Below are positions 29,864 through 39,845 of a stretch of DNA of 64,000 nucleotides, one piece after another; position 1 is the first letter of the stretch, and every line of letters begins with the position of its first letter. The notes under the pieces are model-generated. The model did not search any database and had not been told where the DNA came from. It saw only the letters and a list, made by a program, of their open reading frames with translations. Position numbers and translations under genes: made by a program. The DNA comes from Psychromonas sp. MME1 (GTDB taxonomy: Bacteria > Pseudomonadota > Gammaproteobacteria > Enterobacterales > Psychromonadaceae): contig NZ_CP160906.1 in the NCBI RefSeq assembly GCF_041080865.1, positions 744,001-808,000 on the forward strand, in the 5' to 3' direction.

Positions 29864-31141
29864 TTATAACTGAGCAAAGACCTTTTTAGCTGCGATCAGT
29901 GTATTTTCAATATCTTGGTCGGTATGTGCTAAAGATAAAAATCCAGCTTCAAATGCCGATGGGGCTAAATAAATCCCTTCAGCTAACATAAGATGGAAAA
30001 ACTGCTTAAATTTTTCTACATCGCAATGACATGCCTGTGAAAAGTTCGTTATCTCTTTTTCGGCAGTAAAGAAAATACCAAACATACCGCCGACATAGTT
30101 AACCGCTAGAGGGACATTTTCTTCAGCAGCAACACGCGCAATACCTAACGCTAATGTTTTTGTTTTTTCTGCTAGTTGTGCATATTCGGAGTTTTCTAAC
30201 GCGGTTAGTGCCGCAAGCCCTGCATGCATGGCGATTGGGTTACCAGATAACGTCCCTGCTTGATATACGGGCCCAGTTGGGGCGATGTGCTGCATCACTT
30301 TTTTACATCCGCCAAATGCGCCAACGGGCATGCCACCACCAATTACTTTACCAAGCGTTGTTAAATCTGGTTTTATCCCATAATAGGCCTGCGCTCCACC
30401 TAGTGCGACGCGAAATCCGGTCATCACTTCATCGAAAATAAGTAAACTTTCATGGTCATCACAAATTTGTCGTAACCCTTGTAGGAATCCCTCAATGGGC
30501 GGAATACAGTTCATATTACCAGCCACAGGCTCAACAATAATACAGGCAATTTGCCCTTTATATTCATCAAATAAACGTTGTACCGAGTCAAGGTCATTGA
30601 AGGTAGCCGTTAGTGTATGTTGTGCGAAGTCGGCTGGTATACCCGGTGAACTTGGTTGACCTAAGGTCAATGCGCCTGAGCCTGCTTTAACTAACAAGGA
30701 GTCTGCATGGCCATGGTAACAACCTTCAAACTTTAAAATTTTATCACGTCCAGTATAACCTCGGGCTAGGCGTATCGCGCTCATCGTAGCTTCAGTACCA
30801 GAACTAACCATACGTAATTGCTGCATTGAAGGCATGAGGCTTTGCACTTTTTCTGCCATGATGATTTCTATTTCAGTAGGTGCACCAAAGCTAAGACCAT
30901 TTTCAGCTGCTGTTACTACTGCATTTTTTATAGCAGGGTGGTTATGCCCTAAAATCATCGGTCCCCATGAACCGACATAATCGATATAGGCTTTTTTATC
31001 TACATCGTAAATATATGCGGCGTCGGCTTTTTCTATAAATAGTGGACCGCCACCGACACCATTAAATGCACGAACAGGAGAGTTAACACCACCGGGAATG
31101 ATATTTTGTGCGCGTTGAAAAAGTTGTTCAGAAGCTGTCAT
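29864..31141 (-). CDS. hemL: Glutamate-1-semialdehyde 2,1-aminomutase
   Basis: PLP enzyme that forms 5-aminolevulinate for haem synthesis in the C5 pathway. The 425 residues are typical. The PLP lysine lies in [18 protein letters not shown] (about residue 264). Also present are [13 protein letters not shown] near 53 and [16 protein letters not shown] near 242. It is divergent from clcA, and the local order hemL-clcA-erpA is shared with E. coli. Confidence 0.96.
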   Translation of the reverse strand: MTASEQLFQRAQNIIPGGVNSPVRAFNGVGGGPLFIEKADAAYIYDVDKKAYIDYVGSWGPMILGHNHPAIKNAVVTAAENGLSFGAPTEIEIIMAEKVQSLMPSMQQLRMVSSGTEATMSAIRLARGYTGRDKILKFEGCYHGHADSLLVKAGSGALTLGQPSSPGIPADFAQHTLTATFNDLDSVQRLFDEYKGQIACIIVEPVAGNMNCIPPIEGFLQGLRQICDDHESLLIFDEVMTGFRVALGGAQAYYGIKPDLTTLGKVIGGGMPVGAFGGCKKVMQHIAPTGPVYQAGTLSGNPIAMHAGLAALTALENSEYAQLAEKTKTLALGIARVAAEENVPLAVNYVGGMFGIFFTAEKEITNFSQACHCDVEKFKQFFHLMLAEGIYLAPSAFEAGFLSLAHTDQDIENTLIAAKKVFAQL

Positions 31142-31344
31142 GAAAATCCTATGTAATTACTGAAAATAATGAACGTTAATATAGCAGAGTCTGCGCGATG
31201 ATATAAATTGCTTATTGATAATTATCTATTATATGTAGAGATTACGTTACATTAAGTTATATATTTTATATAATTACGATTTTTTTTATCTGTGATTGAT
31301 TCGTTTGCTACCTTAAATTCGTTCTCAACTAGTTGTTTTATCCT

Positions 31345-32766
31345 ATGAATATGAAGAGTTTCACAACCGTGCGCTATTATTTAAGCATTTTTATTGAACG
31401 TTTTTTCACGCGAAAAAGTAGTGCGTTGTTGATTTGGCTATCCGTGATTATTGGGACGTTAGCAGGTGTGATCACCGCTATGTTTGAGCATGGCATTGTT
31501 TGGGTAAGTGAGCAGCGTTTAACGTTGATTCATCATTACAGTGATACAGATATCCCACTATGGGTGATTGCTATTCCTATCTCATCGCTAATGGCTGGCG
31601 TTGCTTTTTACCTGACCCATAAATTTGCCCCTGAAGCCGGTGGTAGTGGTATCCCTGAAATAGAAGGGGCGATGGAAGATATGCGCCCCGTTCGCTGGAA
31701 ACGTGTGCTTCCTGTTAAGTTTTTTGGTGGATTGTTAACCCTAGGCAGTGGCATGGTACTAGGTAGGGAAGGACCCTCTGTACAAATTGGTGCTAATGTC
31801 GGACGTATGATTTCAGATCTATTTAAGGTCAATAAAGTTGATGGTCAAGCCTTGCTCGCCGCAGGTGCTGCAGCGGGGTTAGCAGCAGCATTTAATGCCC
31901 CTCTTGCGGGTATTATGTTTGTTATTGAAGAGATGCGTTCACAATTTAACTACAGTTTAACATCGACTAAAAGTGTCTTTATGAGCGCAGTAATGGCGAC
32001 CATCGTAATGCGTTCATTGTCTAGTCAGCATGCTGTCGTTGATATTACCCATTATGGTCACCCTGATTTAATGTCGCTACCTCTGTATTTAGTATTAGGC
32101 TTTTGTTTCGGAGCGATAGGCGTACTATTTAATAAAATGGTAATAAATACAATGGACATGTATTTAGCTATCCATAATAATCAACGCTGGCGATTTGTTG
32201 CCATTGGTTTATTTCTTGGCGCTGTTTTTGGTGCTCTATCGATTATTGAACCTGAGTTTGCCTCAAGCGGCATGGCGTTGATCCCTGAAATTGAAGGTGG
32301 GCATTATTTTGCTGGTGCATTAATGGTTATCTTTGCTGTGCGTATCATTACCACCTTGCTCTGTTTTAGTTCCGGTGCACCCGGTGGCGTTTTTGCGCCA
32401 ATATTAGCCATCGGAACGCTATTTGGTATGCTATTTGGCCTAGGTTGCCATGAGTTATTTCCGGAGACGGTAACGCACGCAGGTACATTTGCCATTGCCG
32501 GTATGGGGGGCTTATTTGCCGCAACCGTTCGCGCCCCTATTACGGGTATTTTATTGGTCATTGAAATGACCAGTAATTACTCGATGATTTTACCCCTAAT
32601 CGTCACGTGCTTGGGGGCGACTATGGTTGCTCAATCGCTAGGTGGGCGACCAATTTATACACAATTATTGGAACGTACAATGAAGCTTTCTATGCGTAAT
32701 AAACGACAGGAAACTATCCGTAAAGCGATGTTCCGCACTTTAAATAAAGATAAAGAAAACCTATAA
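31345..32766 (+). CDS. clcA: H+/Cl- exchange transporter ClcA
   Basis: CLC-family antiporter of the inner membrane. The selectivity-filter motifs GSGIPEIEG (about 98-106), GREGPSVQ with the gating glutamate (about 138-145), and SSGAPGGVFAP (about 345-355) are present. The proton-path glutamate is in VIEEMRSQF and the inner-gate tyrosine in GGRPIYTQL. The start is uncertain: ATG at 31345, ATG at 31351, or TTG at 31333. None has a convincing ribosome site; 31345 is chosen as the first ATG. Length about 473 residues, as in E. coli ClcA. Confidence 0.93.
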   Translation: MNMKSFTTVRYYLSIFIERFFTRKSSALLIWLSVIIGTLAGVITAMFEHGIVWVSEQRLTLIHHYSDTDIPLWVIAIPISSLMAGVAFYLTHKFAPEAGGSGIPEIEGAMEDMRPVRWKRVLPVKFFGGLLTLGSGMVLGREGPSVQIGANVGRMISDLFKVNKVDGQALLAAGAAAGLAAAFNAPLAGIMFVIEEMRSQFNYSLTSTKSVFMSAVMATIVMRSLSSQHAVVDITHYGHPDLMSLPLYLVLGFCFGAIGVLFNKMVINTMDMYLAIHNNQRWRFVAIGLFLGAVFGALSIIEPEFASSGMALIPEIEGGHYFAGALMVIFAVRIITTLLCFSSGAPGGVFAPILAIGTLFGMLFGLGCHELFPETVTHAGTFAIAGMGGLFAATVRAPITGILLVIEMTSNYSMILPLIVTCLGATMVAQSLGGRPIYTQLLERTMKLSMRNKRQETIRKAMFRTLNKDKENL

Positions 32767-32789
32767 ATCGAACAGCACAAGGGTAGTTA

Positions 32790-33554
32790 ATGCAGCGTTT
32801 AAGAAAACATGCCATAAAATGGATCACCGTCTCTTTAATTTGTCTATTATTGGGCTTTTTGTTGGGTAAGTTTAAACAGGATATTTTACTCGATTCATTG
32901 CAATTGCAGGAAATGGAGTTAGACCAGCTCAAAGATGAAAAAATGGTGTTATCTAAGCAGGCTGCTGCTTATCAGGCACAATTGATGATTGATGAGAAGA
33001 TCATTGCGCACTTGACGCATGAAAATAAAAAACTGCATGAGAATATGGATGTAGCTGCGAATAAACTGTACTTTTATGAACGAGTGATCGCGCCTGAATT
33101 AGAAGAAAAGGGAATCAAAGTATTTTCTTTCACGGTGACAAAAAATGAAGATGCTGATCATGAATGGGAGTATGAACTAGTTTTGATGCAAGCAGAAAAA
33201 GATCGTCATTTAATAACGGGAACGTTTGATTTGCTTTTTTCTGTCTTTGATGAAGGCGAAATTACAAATATGGCGTTAAGTGAGCTCAATACGTTTGCCG
33301 ATAGTGAGCAATTATCATTTAAGTTTAAGTATTTCCAGACTTTAAAAGGTAGCTTTGAATTACCTAAAAATATCACGGTTGATGAAGTGACGTTACAAGT
33401 TGATGTCAATAAGAGTCGTCGCTATAAAAGGCAAACACTAGAGCAAAATTATGAGTGGAATAGTTTGACTCATCAGGATGATGGAGACTTGCCGGAGTAT
33501 GGTCTTGAAGATTTGACTCGTCTTGCTATAACAGGGGAAATGGAGAGTATTTAA
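32790..33554 (+). CDS. DUF6776 family membrane protein
   Basis: A 254-residue protein with one N-terminal membrane segment (about residues 11-27, WITVSLICLLLGFLLG) followed by a coiled coil (about 35-95, LQLQEMELDQLKDEKMVL...) and a beta-rich C-terminal domain. I associate this layout with DUF6776, found near erpA in related genomes; the name is from memory. No enzymatic motif. It starts 23 bases after clcA and precedes erpA, so it probably belongs to one of these units. Confidence 0.65.
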   Translation: MQRLRKHAIKWITVSLICLLLGFLLGKFKQDILLDSLQLQEMELDQLKDEKMVLSKQAAAYQAQLMIDEKIIAHLTHENKKLHENMDVAANKLYFYERVIAPELEEKGIKVFSFTVTKNEDADHEWEYELVLMQAEKDRHLITGTFDLLFSVFDEGEITNMALSELNTFADSEQLSFKFKYFQTLKGSFELPKNITVDEVTLQVDVNKSRRYKRQTLEQNYEWNSLTHQDDGDLPEYGLEDLTRLAITGEMESI

Positions 33555-33692
33555 CCTATTAGTCAATTTATAGAGTTAAGCTGGACCAATATCGCGGTAT
33601 TACTTGATTTAATTTGTCGGGTATTTGATAATGCGCTAGAAATTCATACTTAGTTAGTTTCTGGTGAATAGTTTATATTTTTAGGGGTTCTA

Positions 33693-34043
33693 ATGACATC
33701 CGAAGTCGAAATAGCGTTGCCGATATATTTTAGTGATAATGCGGCAAAAAAAGTAAAAGTGCTTATTGAAGAAGAGCAAAATCCAGCTTTAAAATTACGG
33801 GTGTACGTCACTGGTGGTGGCTGTTCAGGATTTCAGTATGGCTTTACCTTTGATGAAAAAGTTAATGAAGGTGATACCTTAATAGAAAATAGTGGCGTTA
33901 CATTAGTGGTTGATTCCATGAGTTTGCAATACTTAGTTGGTGGCACCGTTGATTTTGTCGATGGTTTAGAAGGATCTCGTTTTTTAGTTAACAACCCTAA
34001 TGCGACGGCAACCTGTGGCTGTGGCTCCTCATTTTCCGTCTAG
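33693..34043 (+). CDS. erpA: Iron-sulfur cluster insertion protein ErpA
   Basis: A-type carrier that delivers Fe-S clusters, for example to IspG/IspH. The 116 residues contain the three conserved cysteines: one in [12 protein letters not shown] (about 44) and Cys 108 and Cys 110 in [11 protein letters not shown]. The position after hemL and clcA is the conserved one for erpA rather than iscA or sufA. The ATG has a weak AGGGG site. A strong bidirectional terminator follows. Confidence 0.95.
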   Translation: MTSEVEIALPIYFSDNAAKKVKVLIEEEQNPALKLRVYVTGGGCSGFQYGFTFDEKVNEGDTLIENSGVTLVVDSMSLQYLVGGTVDFVDGLEGSRFLVNNPNATATCGCGSSFSV

Positions 34044-34061
34044 GTAAATCGCGCATTTAAC

Positions 34062-34101
34062 TTTCATTACAGTATAAAGAGACTTTTATACTGTAATGAA
34101 A
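34062..34101. terminator. Bidirectional terminator between erpA and yjjG
   Basis: TTTCATTACAGTATAAA (34062-34078) and TTTATACTGTAATGAAA (34085-34101) form a 17-bp perfect stem with a 6-base loop between two converging genes. A/T-rich, with T-rich ends on both strands. Confidence 0.75.
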
Positions 34102-34132
34102 TCAAAGCGTTATGATGTGTTAGGCATGTTTT

Positions 34133-34807
34133 CTATTGATGTAGTAACCTTTGCAACTCATTTAACGAGTTAACTTGATAATGAGGCACAATATCAATGG
34201 GGGCATGATGCCCTTTAATATTCAACCAACAGGTATCAATACCTGCATTTAATCCACCTAAAATATCGGAGTGGGGATTATCACCTACCATTAAAACATG
34301 ATGTTTTTCAGGTTCTCCTATTGCGGCAAGTGTGTGTGAAAAAATCCCTACATGCGGTTTGGCAACACCCACTTCTTCAGAGATTGTTAACGTTGAAAAA
34401 TACTCTGCAAAACCGGTTCGCTGCAGGCGAATTGCTTGCAGATCGGTGAAACCATTGGTAATGATGCCCATTTTTACTTTTCCAAGTAAAGAGTCGAGCA
34501 GCTCTTTTGCACCTTCTAAAGGGGTGCAAATATCTGCCATCGCGCGTAAAAACTCTTTGTTTAAGTAGGTGGTGGTAACTGCTAACTTTTCCGCCCAATC
34601 TTTAAAACGGGTATGTTTTAGTTGTTCTGCTGTGATTTTACCATCTTGATAATCAACCCATAATGGTTTGTTGGTCTTTTCGTAGCGATCATAATCTTGC
34701 TCTGTGAAATCAACGCCATGACGGGAAAACATAAGCTGTAAGCCCTTTAATGCATCAAAATGAAATAATGTCTCATCGGCATCAAATAATATCCATTGAT
34801 ATTTCAT
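34133..34807 (-). CDS. yjjG: Pyrimidine 5'-nucleotidase YjjG (HAD family)
   Basis: HAD-superfamily phosphatase of the YjjG type, which dephosphorylates pyrimidine (and non-canonical) nucleoside monophosphates. 224 residues. Motif I is FDADETLF (Asp 9, Asp 11), motif II GIITNGFTD (about 115), motif III the Lys of VAKPHVGIF, and motif IV MVGDNPHSDILGG (about 174-186). The ATG overlaps the stop of the slyB-like gene by one base, so translation is coupled to it. Confidence 0.88.
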   Translation of the reverse strand: MKYQWILFDADETLFHFDALKGLQLMFSRHGVDFTEQDYDRYEKTNKPLWVDYQDGKITAEQLKHTRFKDWAEKLAVTTTYLNKEFLRAMADICTPLEGAKELLDSLLGKVKMGIITNGFTDLQAIRLQRTGFAEYFSTLTISEEVGVAKPHVGIFSHTLAAIGEPEKHHVLMVGDNPHSDILGGLNAGIDTCWLNIKGHHAPIDIVPHYQVNSLNELQRLLHQ

Positions 34808-35267
34808 TATTCAGGCACTACGCGTGTTTTGTTACCCTGTGAATTAATTTGTACACGTTGACCCACTTGAAAAATCATATTGGGATCGGCTTCTTGCACC
34901 ACCGCAATGGTATTACCACTATCAAGGGTTATTGTAATATTTACGCCATTGCGTTTTGTGATTGCCTGTGTGGCTTCGTTACCAGCAACTCCACCAGCCA
35001 CCGCACCGCCAACAGCTGCAATACTCGATCCCGTTCACCGCCGATGGTTGAACCAATAAGTCCACCCACAACAGCTCCCGCTAAGGTGCCCACCGTACTG
35101 CCTTCCCCTTCAATATTAACGGGCTCTACTTTTTTAATTACACCATAACTTACATTTTGTACCTTTTGAGCGTCACCAACGGCGTAAGTATCGCCATAGG
35201 GATTCGGGGCACAACCAAAGGAAAGTGCGATAAATATCATGCTTAAACTAAGGGGTAAATTTTTCAT
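34807..35267 (-). pseudogene. slyB: SlyB-like outer membrane lipoprotein, frameshifted
   Basis: Glycine-zipper lipoprotein of the SlyB/Pcp family. The 5' part reads MKNLPLSLSMIFIALSFGCAP with lipobox LSFGC, then YAVGDAQKVQNVSYGVI and GGLIGSTIGGERDR. The frame then goes wrong at 35023-35024. The correct continuation (IAAVGGAVAGGVAGNEATQ... DSGNTIAVVQEADPN... VGQRVQI) is in another frame and runs to the stop at 34807. One base is missing, or two are extra, relative to the family. The ATG at 35267 is preceded by AAGGT. Joined, the protein would have about 154 residues, the usual length. Natural frameshift or sequence error. Confidence 0.85.
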
Positions 35268-35306
35268 AATGACCTTCATTTTATTTACGTTAACTAATCT
35301 ATTAAA

Positions 35307-36191
35307 TTACTTATTTGCTAATGCCGATTGAACTTGTCGTAATTTTTCTTTTAATTTACGACTGTTTTCAGGCCCCATTCGTATCATTAATTTTTGTGCC
35401 GCGGGCAAGTTTTCTAATTTTTCATCTGCAAATTTATACATCACAGAAGGATAAATCAAGGCGATCGGTTCTTCAATAATGGGGGCTGCGAGTAAAATAT
35501 CAATGGCATCGGATAGGGCGTTTTTGAATGTTTGCTGCGGGTGACCAACTTCACCATAAACTTGTTCAAGCAATGGACTTAATAAATGGTATTGTGTGAC
35601 AACAGCATCAGTATCAAGGTGACTCATCAAGGTGATATAACTATCGTAACGGCGATAACTTTGCGGGTTTAGATATAGCTTTCCGTCGTCTTCAATAACT
35701 GTAAATTTATCACTAGGTTTGTTAACCGGGCTGAACTTATGCAGCAATTCACCTTGTGATAAGTTGCTAATAAACACAACGATATTGTTAATAATATCTT
35801 GTTTAGCAAAGAGCTTACTTTGTTCTGTCGTTGCTAATAATTGTTCAATAATATTGAGAGTAAAGGGATCTGATTCCTCAATTGTGGGTAATGGAGGTTG
35901 CTCTACATCTTCTATATCGGGGGCTATTTGATTAGTTAGATCATCGGATTGTTCATCACTGGGTTTTATCGGCTCCTCGACAGGAGCGACTGTATCGGTT
36001 TCAATAACAATGGGCTGAGTGGGCGTTATATTTTCTATAGGCGTAGTCGGGGTACTCGGGCTGTTTTTATCAAAAAAATACATTCCAGCAGCAATAAGGA
36101 CGAGGACGAGGATAATCGCTTGGATAATGGTTAAAACAATTATAGCTGTGCTTTTTTTGTTTTTATATAAAGAGTCAGAATTTTCTCGCAT
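35307..36191 (-). CDS. DUF3014 family membrane-anchored protein
   Basis: A 294-residue protein with a cytoplasmic start, one membrane segment (about 17-40, IIVLTIIQAIILVLVLIAAGMYFF), a proline/threonine- and acid-rich linker (about 45-110) and a soluble C-terminal domain. The domain (VVFISNLSQGELLHKFSPVNKP, LYLNPQSYRRYDSYITLM, ALIYPSVMYKFADEKLENLPAAQKLMIRMGPEN) is DUF3014 as I know it. Function unknown; the layout suggests an envelope role. It is divergent from the PBP1b gene. Confidence 0.75.
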   Translation of the reverse strand: MRENSDSLYKNKKSTAIIVLTIIQAIILVLVLIAAGMYFFDKNSPSTPTTPIENITPTQPIVIETDTVAPVEEPIKPSDEQSDDLTNQIAPDIEDVEQPPLPTIEESDPFTLNIIEQLLATTEQSKLFAKQDIINNIVVFISNLSQGELLHKFSPVNKPSDKFTVIEDDGKLYLNPQSYRRYDSYITLMSHLDTDAVVTQYHLLSPLLEQVYGEVGHPQQTFKNALSDAIDILLAAPIIEEPIALIYPSVMYKFADEKLENLPAAQKLMIRMGPENSRKLKEKLRQVQSALANK

Positions 36192-36423
36192 GATATTTCC
36201 TGTATTACTTATTAATTTTAGTTATCAATTAGTTAATCATATACCTGTTAACAACGAAAAGAAATTGCTCAGTGCTCGCTTTGCAAGGGATCCACTGGTA
36301 GCCTTAACTGCCATCGAGATGGTTTCAGTGATCTACTTTACTAAACAATATATTTTAACACTAGCCTATTTGTTATAGTGCATCGTTCTATTGACTAATA
36401 TGTTGCAATGCTTTGGATAAAAA

Positions 36424-38709
36424 ATGAAAAAAGATAAAAATAATCTGTCAGCAAAGTTATCCATGCGCCGTATCCTTGTATTGGCTTTGTTAGCCCTTAC
36501 TTCTGCCATTATTTGCCACTTTGTTATCGATCTAGATCGCACTATTAGCGCCACTTTTAATGGTAAAAAATGGGCAGTTCCTGCAACGGTATATGCACGT
36601 CCATTGGAGTTGTATGAGGGGGCAAAGGTTTCCAAAGCGGATCTGAAATCTGAGTTGGAGATGCTTGGGTATGAATTTGTTAAACAGGTGAAAACAGTTG
36701 GGCAGGCCAAAATAGAGCGCCACAAAATCACTATTTATATACCCGAATTTCAGTTTGTTGATGAATTGTCGCCCGCTCGAAAAATAGTCTTAGCATTTAA
36801 TAATGGACTTATTTCATCTTTACAGAGTAGTGATGATGCCGTCATTGTACGTTTAAATCCACTTTTGATTGGCGGAATTTACCCCTCTCATAATGAAGAT
36901 CGTCTGTTAGTTAAGTTGGATGAAATGCCATTACCGTTACAAACTATGTTAGTGGCTGTCGAAGATAGTGATTTTTATGATCACATGGGTATTTCATTGC
37001 GTGGCATAGCAAGGGCAATGCTGGTCAATATTAAGGAAAGAGGGATATCACAGGGAGCTTCCACTTTAACTCAGCAACTAGTTAAAAATTATTATTTAAG
37101 TTCAGAGCGTAGCTTCTCTCGTAAATTGCAGGAAGCTGTGATGGCTTTACTTTTGGAGATGCATTTTGCTAAAGAGGATATTTTAGAAGCTTATATTAAT
37201 GAAATATATCTTGGCCAAGATGGTCCGCGTGCCATTCATGGTTTTGGCTTAGCAAGTCAATATTATTTTAAGAGATCACTTGCAAACCTCTCTCTTGATC
37301 AACAAGCATTATTGGTCGCAATAGTAAAAGGTCCTAGCTTTTACAATCCTTGGCGTCATCCTGAACGCGCACTCGAACGGCGAAATTTGGTATTAGATAT
37401 TGCCGTTCGAGAAAATAAGTTATCAGCAAGTTTAGCTGAATATGCTAAAAAACAGCCGCTTGGTATGGGCGTCAAGGTTAATGCCGACCATAAACGTTAT
37501 CCGGCTTATTTAGATTTAGTTCGTCGTCAATTGCAACGAGATTATAAGTTAGAAGAGCTTAACTCAACGGGCTTGACTATTTTTACCCATTTTGATCCTT
37601 TAATACAAAACAGTGCGGAAACCAGTTTAAGCGCTGCTATTGCTAAATATAATGGCAATGATAGTAGCGACCAGTTACAAGGTGCGGTAGTTGTGACGCA
37701 TCCAAACACAGGTGCAGTCGTCGCTATTGTTGGCGGTAAAGATGCCCGTTATGCAGGATTTAATCGTGCCATAGATGCCCGTCGACAGGTGGGATCTTTA
37801 CTTAAACCTGCTGTATATTTAACTGCCCTTGAACAACCGCAAAACTATAATTTAGCAACATTAATAAGTGATCAAGCATATACGCAGACCTTAGATAATG
37901 GGGAGTTATGGTCACCACAAAATTATGATAAAAACAGTCATGGTGACGTCATGTTTTATCGGGCATTATCGCTTTCCTATAATCAAGCCACGGCACGCTT
38001 AGGTAATATAGTTGGTATTGATAAAATAGTAGAGACGATAGCGCGACTTGGTAGTGAGCAACGGTTGCCTGCTGTACCATCACTAACCTTAGGATCGGTT
38101 GCAATGACCCCGATGGATATGGCTCAAATTTATCAAACCATTGCCAGTGAGGGATTTTATACCTCTTTGATAGCTATTCAAGCAGTGATGGAACCTTCTG
38201 GTAAGGTGATCAAAAGCTACCCATTAGAGATACAGAAGCGCTTTAGTGATGTCGCCATTTATCAACTGCGTTATGCTTTACAAGCGGTTACGCAGGAGGG
38301 TACGGCTAAAGCATTGCAACATTTATTGCCGCAATTTCCAGTAGCGGGTAAAACGGGAACAAGTAATGACCTGCGAGATAGTTGGTTTGCTGGTTTTTCT
38401 GGTGATATGGTTGCTGTTGTTTGGATTGGACGAGATGACAATGCAAATACGGGATTAACGGGGGCAACGGGGGCCTTATCTGTTTGGGCTAATATTTTTG
38501 CACAGCGTTCGCAACTTGCTATTCAAAATATTCCTCCGCAAAATATCAGCATGGCTTGGGTGGACAGTCTGACAGGGGAAGCCGTAGAGGATGATTGTCC
38601 TAACGCAATGACAATGCCATTTGTCAAAGATTATTTACCAAAAGAAGTGCGTCGTTGTCGTGATAGTGCTGATAAAATACTGGATTGGTTTCGTCAATTA
38701 GTCGAGTGA
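36424..38709 (+). CDS. mrcB: Bifunctional penicillin-binding protein 1b
   Basis: Polymerises and cross-links peptidoglycan. 761 residues: cytoplasmic tail, membrane segment about 16-36, a UB2H-like domain about 60-140, the GT51 glycosyltransferase about 165-335, and the transpeptidase about 410-700. GT51 motifs EDSDFYDHMGISLRGIARA and GASTLTQQLVKNYYL are intact. The transpeptidase has S-x-x-K in VGSLLKPAVYL, S-x-N in SLSYNQATAR and K-T-G-T in VAGKTGTSND. The downstream lipoprotein gene starts 13 bases later and is probably in the same transcript. Confidence 0.95.
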   Translation: MKKDKNNLSAKLSMRRILVLALLALTSAIICHFVIDLDRTISATFNGKKWAVPATVYARPLELYEGAKVSKADLKSELEMLGYEFVKQVKTVGQAKIERHKITIYIPEFQFVDELSPARKIVLAFNNGLISSLQSSDDAVIVRLNPLLIGGIYPSHNEDRLLVKLDEMPLPLQTMLVAVEDSDFYDHMGISLRGIARAMLVNIKERGISQGASTLTQQLVKNYYLSSERSFSRKLQEAVMALLLEMHFAKEDILEAYINEIYLGQDGPRAIHGFGLASQYYFKRSLANLSLDQQALLVAIVKGPSFYNPWRHPERALERRNLVLDIAVRENKLSASLAEYAKKQPLGMGVKVNADHKRYPAYLDLVRRQLQRDYKLEELNSTGLTIFTHFDPLIQNSAETSLSAAIAKYNGNDSSDQLQGAVVVTHPNTGAVVAIVGGKDARYAGFNRAIDARRQVGSLLKPAVYLTALEQPQNYNLATLISDQAYTQTLDNGELWSPQNYDKNSHGDVMFYRALSLSYNQATARLGNIVGIDKIVETIARLGSEQRLPAVPSLTLGSVAMTPMDMAQIYQTIASEGFYTSLIAIQAVMEPSGKVIKSYPLEIQKRFSDVAIYQLRYALQAVTQEGTAKALQHLLPQFPVAGKTGTSNDLRDSWFAGFSGDMVAVVWIGRDDNANTGLTGATGALSVWANIFAQRSQLAIQNIPPQNISMAWVDSLTGEAVEDDCPNAMTMPFVKDYLPKEVRRCRDSADKILDWFRQLVE

Positions 38710-38722
38710 TCGGGGGATTATT

Positions 38723-39178
38723 TTGAAATTTTTTAAGTTTTTTCTGTTTGTTATTAGCGCTCTTTTAGCTGCTTGTTCAAGCAAACCCGTTCTTGAACCG
38801 CAAACTTCGGCTCCCATTGAGGTGGTTGAGCCTAGTTTAGAGGGGCAAAGAGAGTCTAATAAAAATAAGCTAGAGCCAAAAGAGCCGCCACCCGTCGTTG
38901 ATAAAGCAGTCGCTGCACCTGCGGCGGTCATTGCCTTATTAAAGAGAGCCGATAAACAGCTGATGGCAGGTGAACTTGCTGCAACAGAAGCAACTATTCA
39001 GCGCGCTATCCGTATTGCCCCCCGATTCCCTGAAAGCTATTATCGTTTGGCATTACTACGTTATCAGCAAAAAAAATACAAGCAAGCGCGTGCTCTGTCC
39101 GAAAAGTGTCTTAGTTTGGGAGCACAGGGAGAACTATATAAACAGGCGAACGAATTAATAGAGCGCATTGCTGGATAG
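38723..39178 (+). CDS. TPR lipoprotein, possible LpoP-type activator of PBP1b
   Basis: A 151-residue lipoprotein: signal peptide with lipobox L-L-A-A-C (Cys about 18), a proline- and glutamate-rich linker (about 20-65), then two tetratricopeptide-like units (AGELAATEATIQRAIRIAPRFPESYYRLALLRYQQKKYKQARALSEKCLSLG, about 87-137). TTG start at 38723 with GGGGGA upstream. Outer membrane TPR lipoproteins encoded next to the PBP1b gene are known as LpoP activators in Pseudomonas; the location, topology and fold match, so the same role is inferred here, not shown. Confidence 0.65.
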   Translation: MKFFKFFLFVISALLAACSSKPVLEPQTSAPIEVVEPSLEGQRESNKNKLEPKEPPPVVDKAVAAPAAVIALLKRADKQLMAGELAATEATIQRAIRIAPRFPESYYRLALLRYQQKKYKQARALSEKCLSLGAQGELYKQANELIERIAG

Positions 39179-39347
39179 TCTATTAACTGACGGATTAGCG
39201 GTTGTTAATTCAAATCGAAATTCTGTTACTTTTTTTACTTAAATGAGTGGTAAATATCCAATTTTTTCTTGGGTTGTACTTGTTTGTCGTTAAGAGTGAA
39301 GTAGGTGAATTTTTCCTACTCCATTTATGACAGAGTGCTATCAAGCT

Positions 39348-39587
39348 TTAGCCATTTAGCATTTTTTGATATAAAAAGTCTTTTAAAATAGATCGTTCAT
39401 GTTTTAACTGCAACATATTATCGTCACTAACAGGAGAGTTTCTGAGTTCAAGTTTTCTTATTTGGCCATCTAAGAGGTGGTATTGTTTTGCTTTTTCTGA
39501 AAAGCTTTGATCATTTTCAGTTAATGTTCGAATGGTCTCTTCATACTCTGGAAAATCGCTTAGTAGCGCGTGGTTTTCACCTAACAT
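39348..39587 (-). CDS. YdcH family (DUF465) protein
   Basis: A 79-residue, mostly helical protein of the YdcH/DUF465 family: FPEYEETIRTLTENDQSFSEKAKQYHLLDGQIRKLE, then LKHERSILKDFLYQKM. Function unknown. The ATG at 39587 has an AAGGA site upstream (complement of TCCTT). It stands alone between the TPR lipoprotein gene and recC. Confidence 0.8.
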   Translation of the reverse strand: MLGENHALLSDFPEYEETIRTLTENDQSFSEKAKQYHLLDGQIRKLELRNSPVSDDNMLQLKHERSILKDFLYQKMLNG

Positions 39588-39845
39588 AGTTACTATCCTT
39601 ATGTAATCAATTTCAGATTAAAACGTGGTTGTATTATTTAACTTACAAAAAATTTCATTCAATAAAGTATGTTATTAAGGAAATTTGTATAAATTATAAG
39701 CAGGTTGCATTAATTGTCATAATTCACCGTACTATTTTTTATAAAAACGCCCATGACACCTCGTTTTTGTTACTGATTTTACTATTTAGATTGCTATCCT
39801 CTATGAGTATACTAATACCACACACTAACCATAAGGTAGCTGCTT

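Noticed and set aside
31333-31350. TTG at 31333 as the clcA start
   Set aside because: No ribosome site, and ATG codons at 31345 and 31351 fit the family length equally well.
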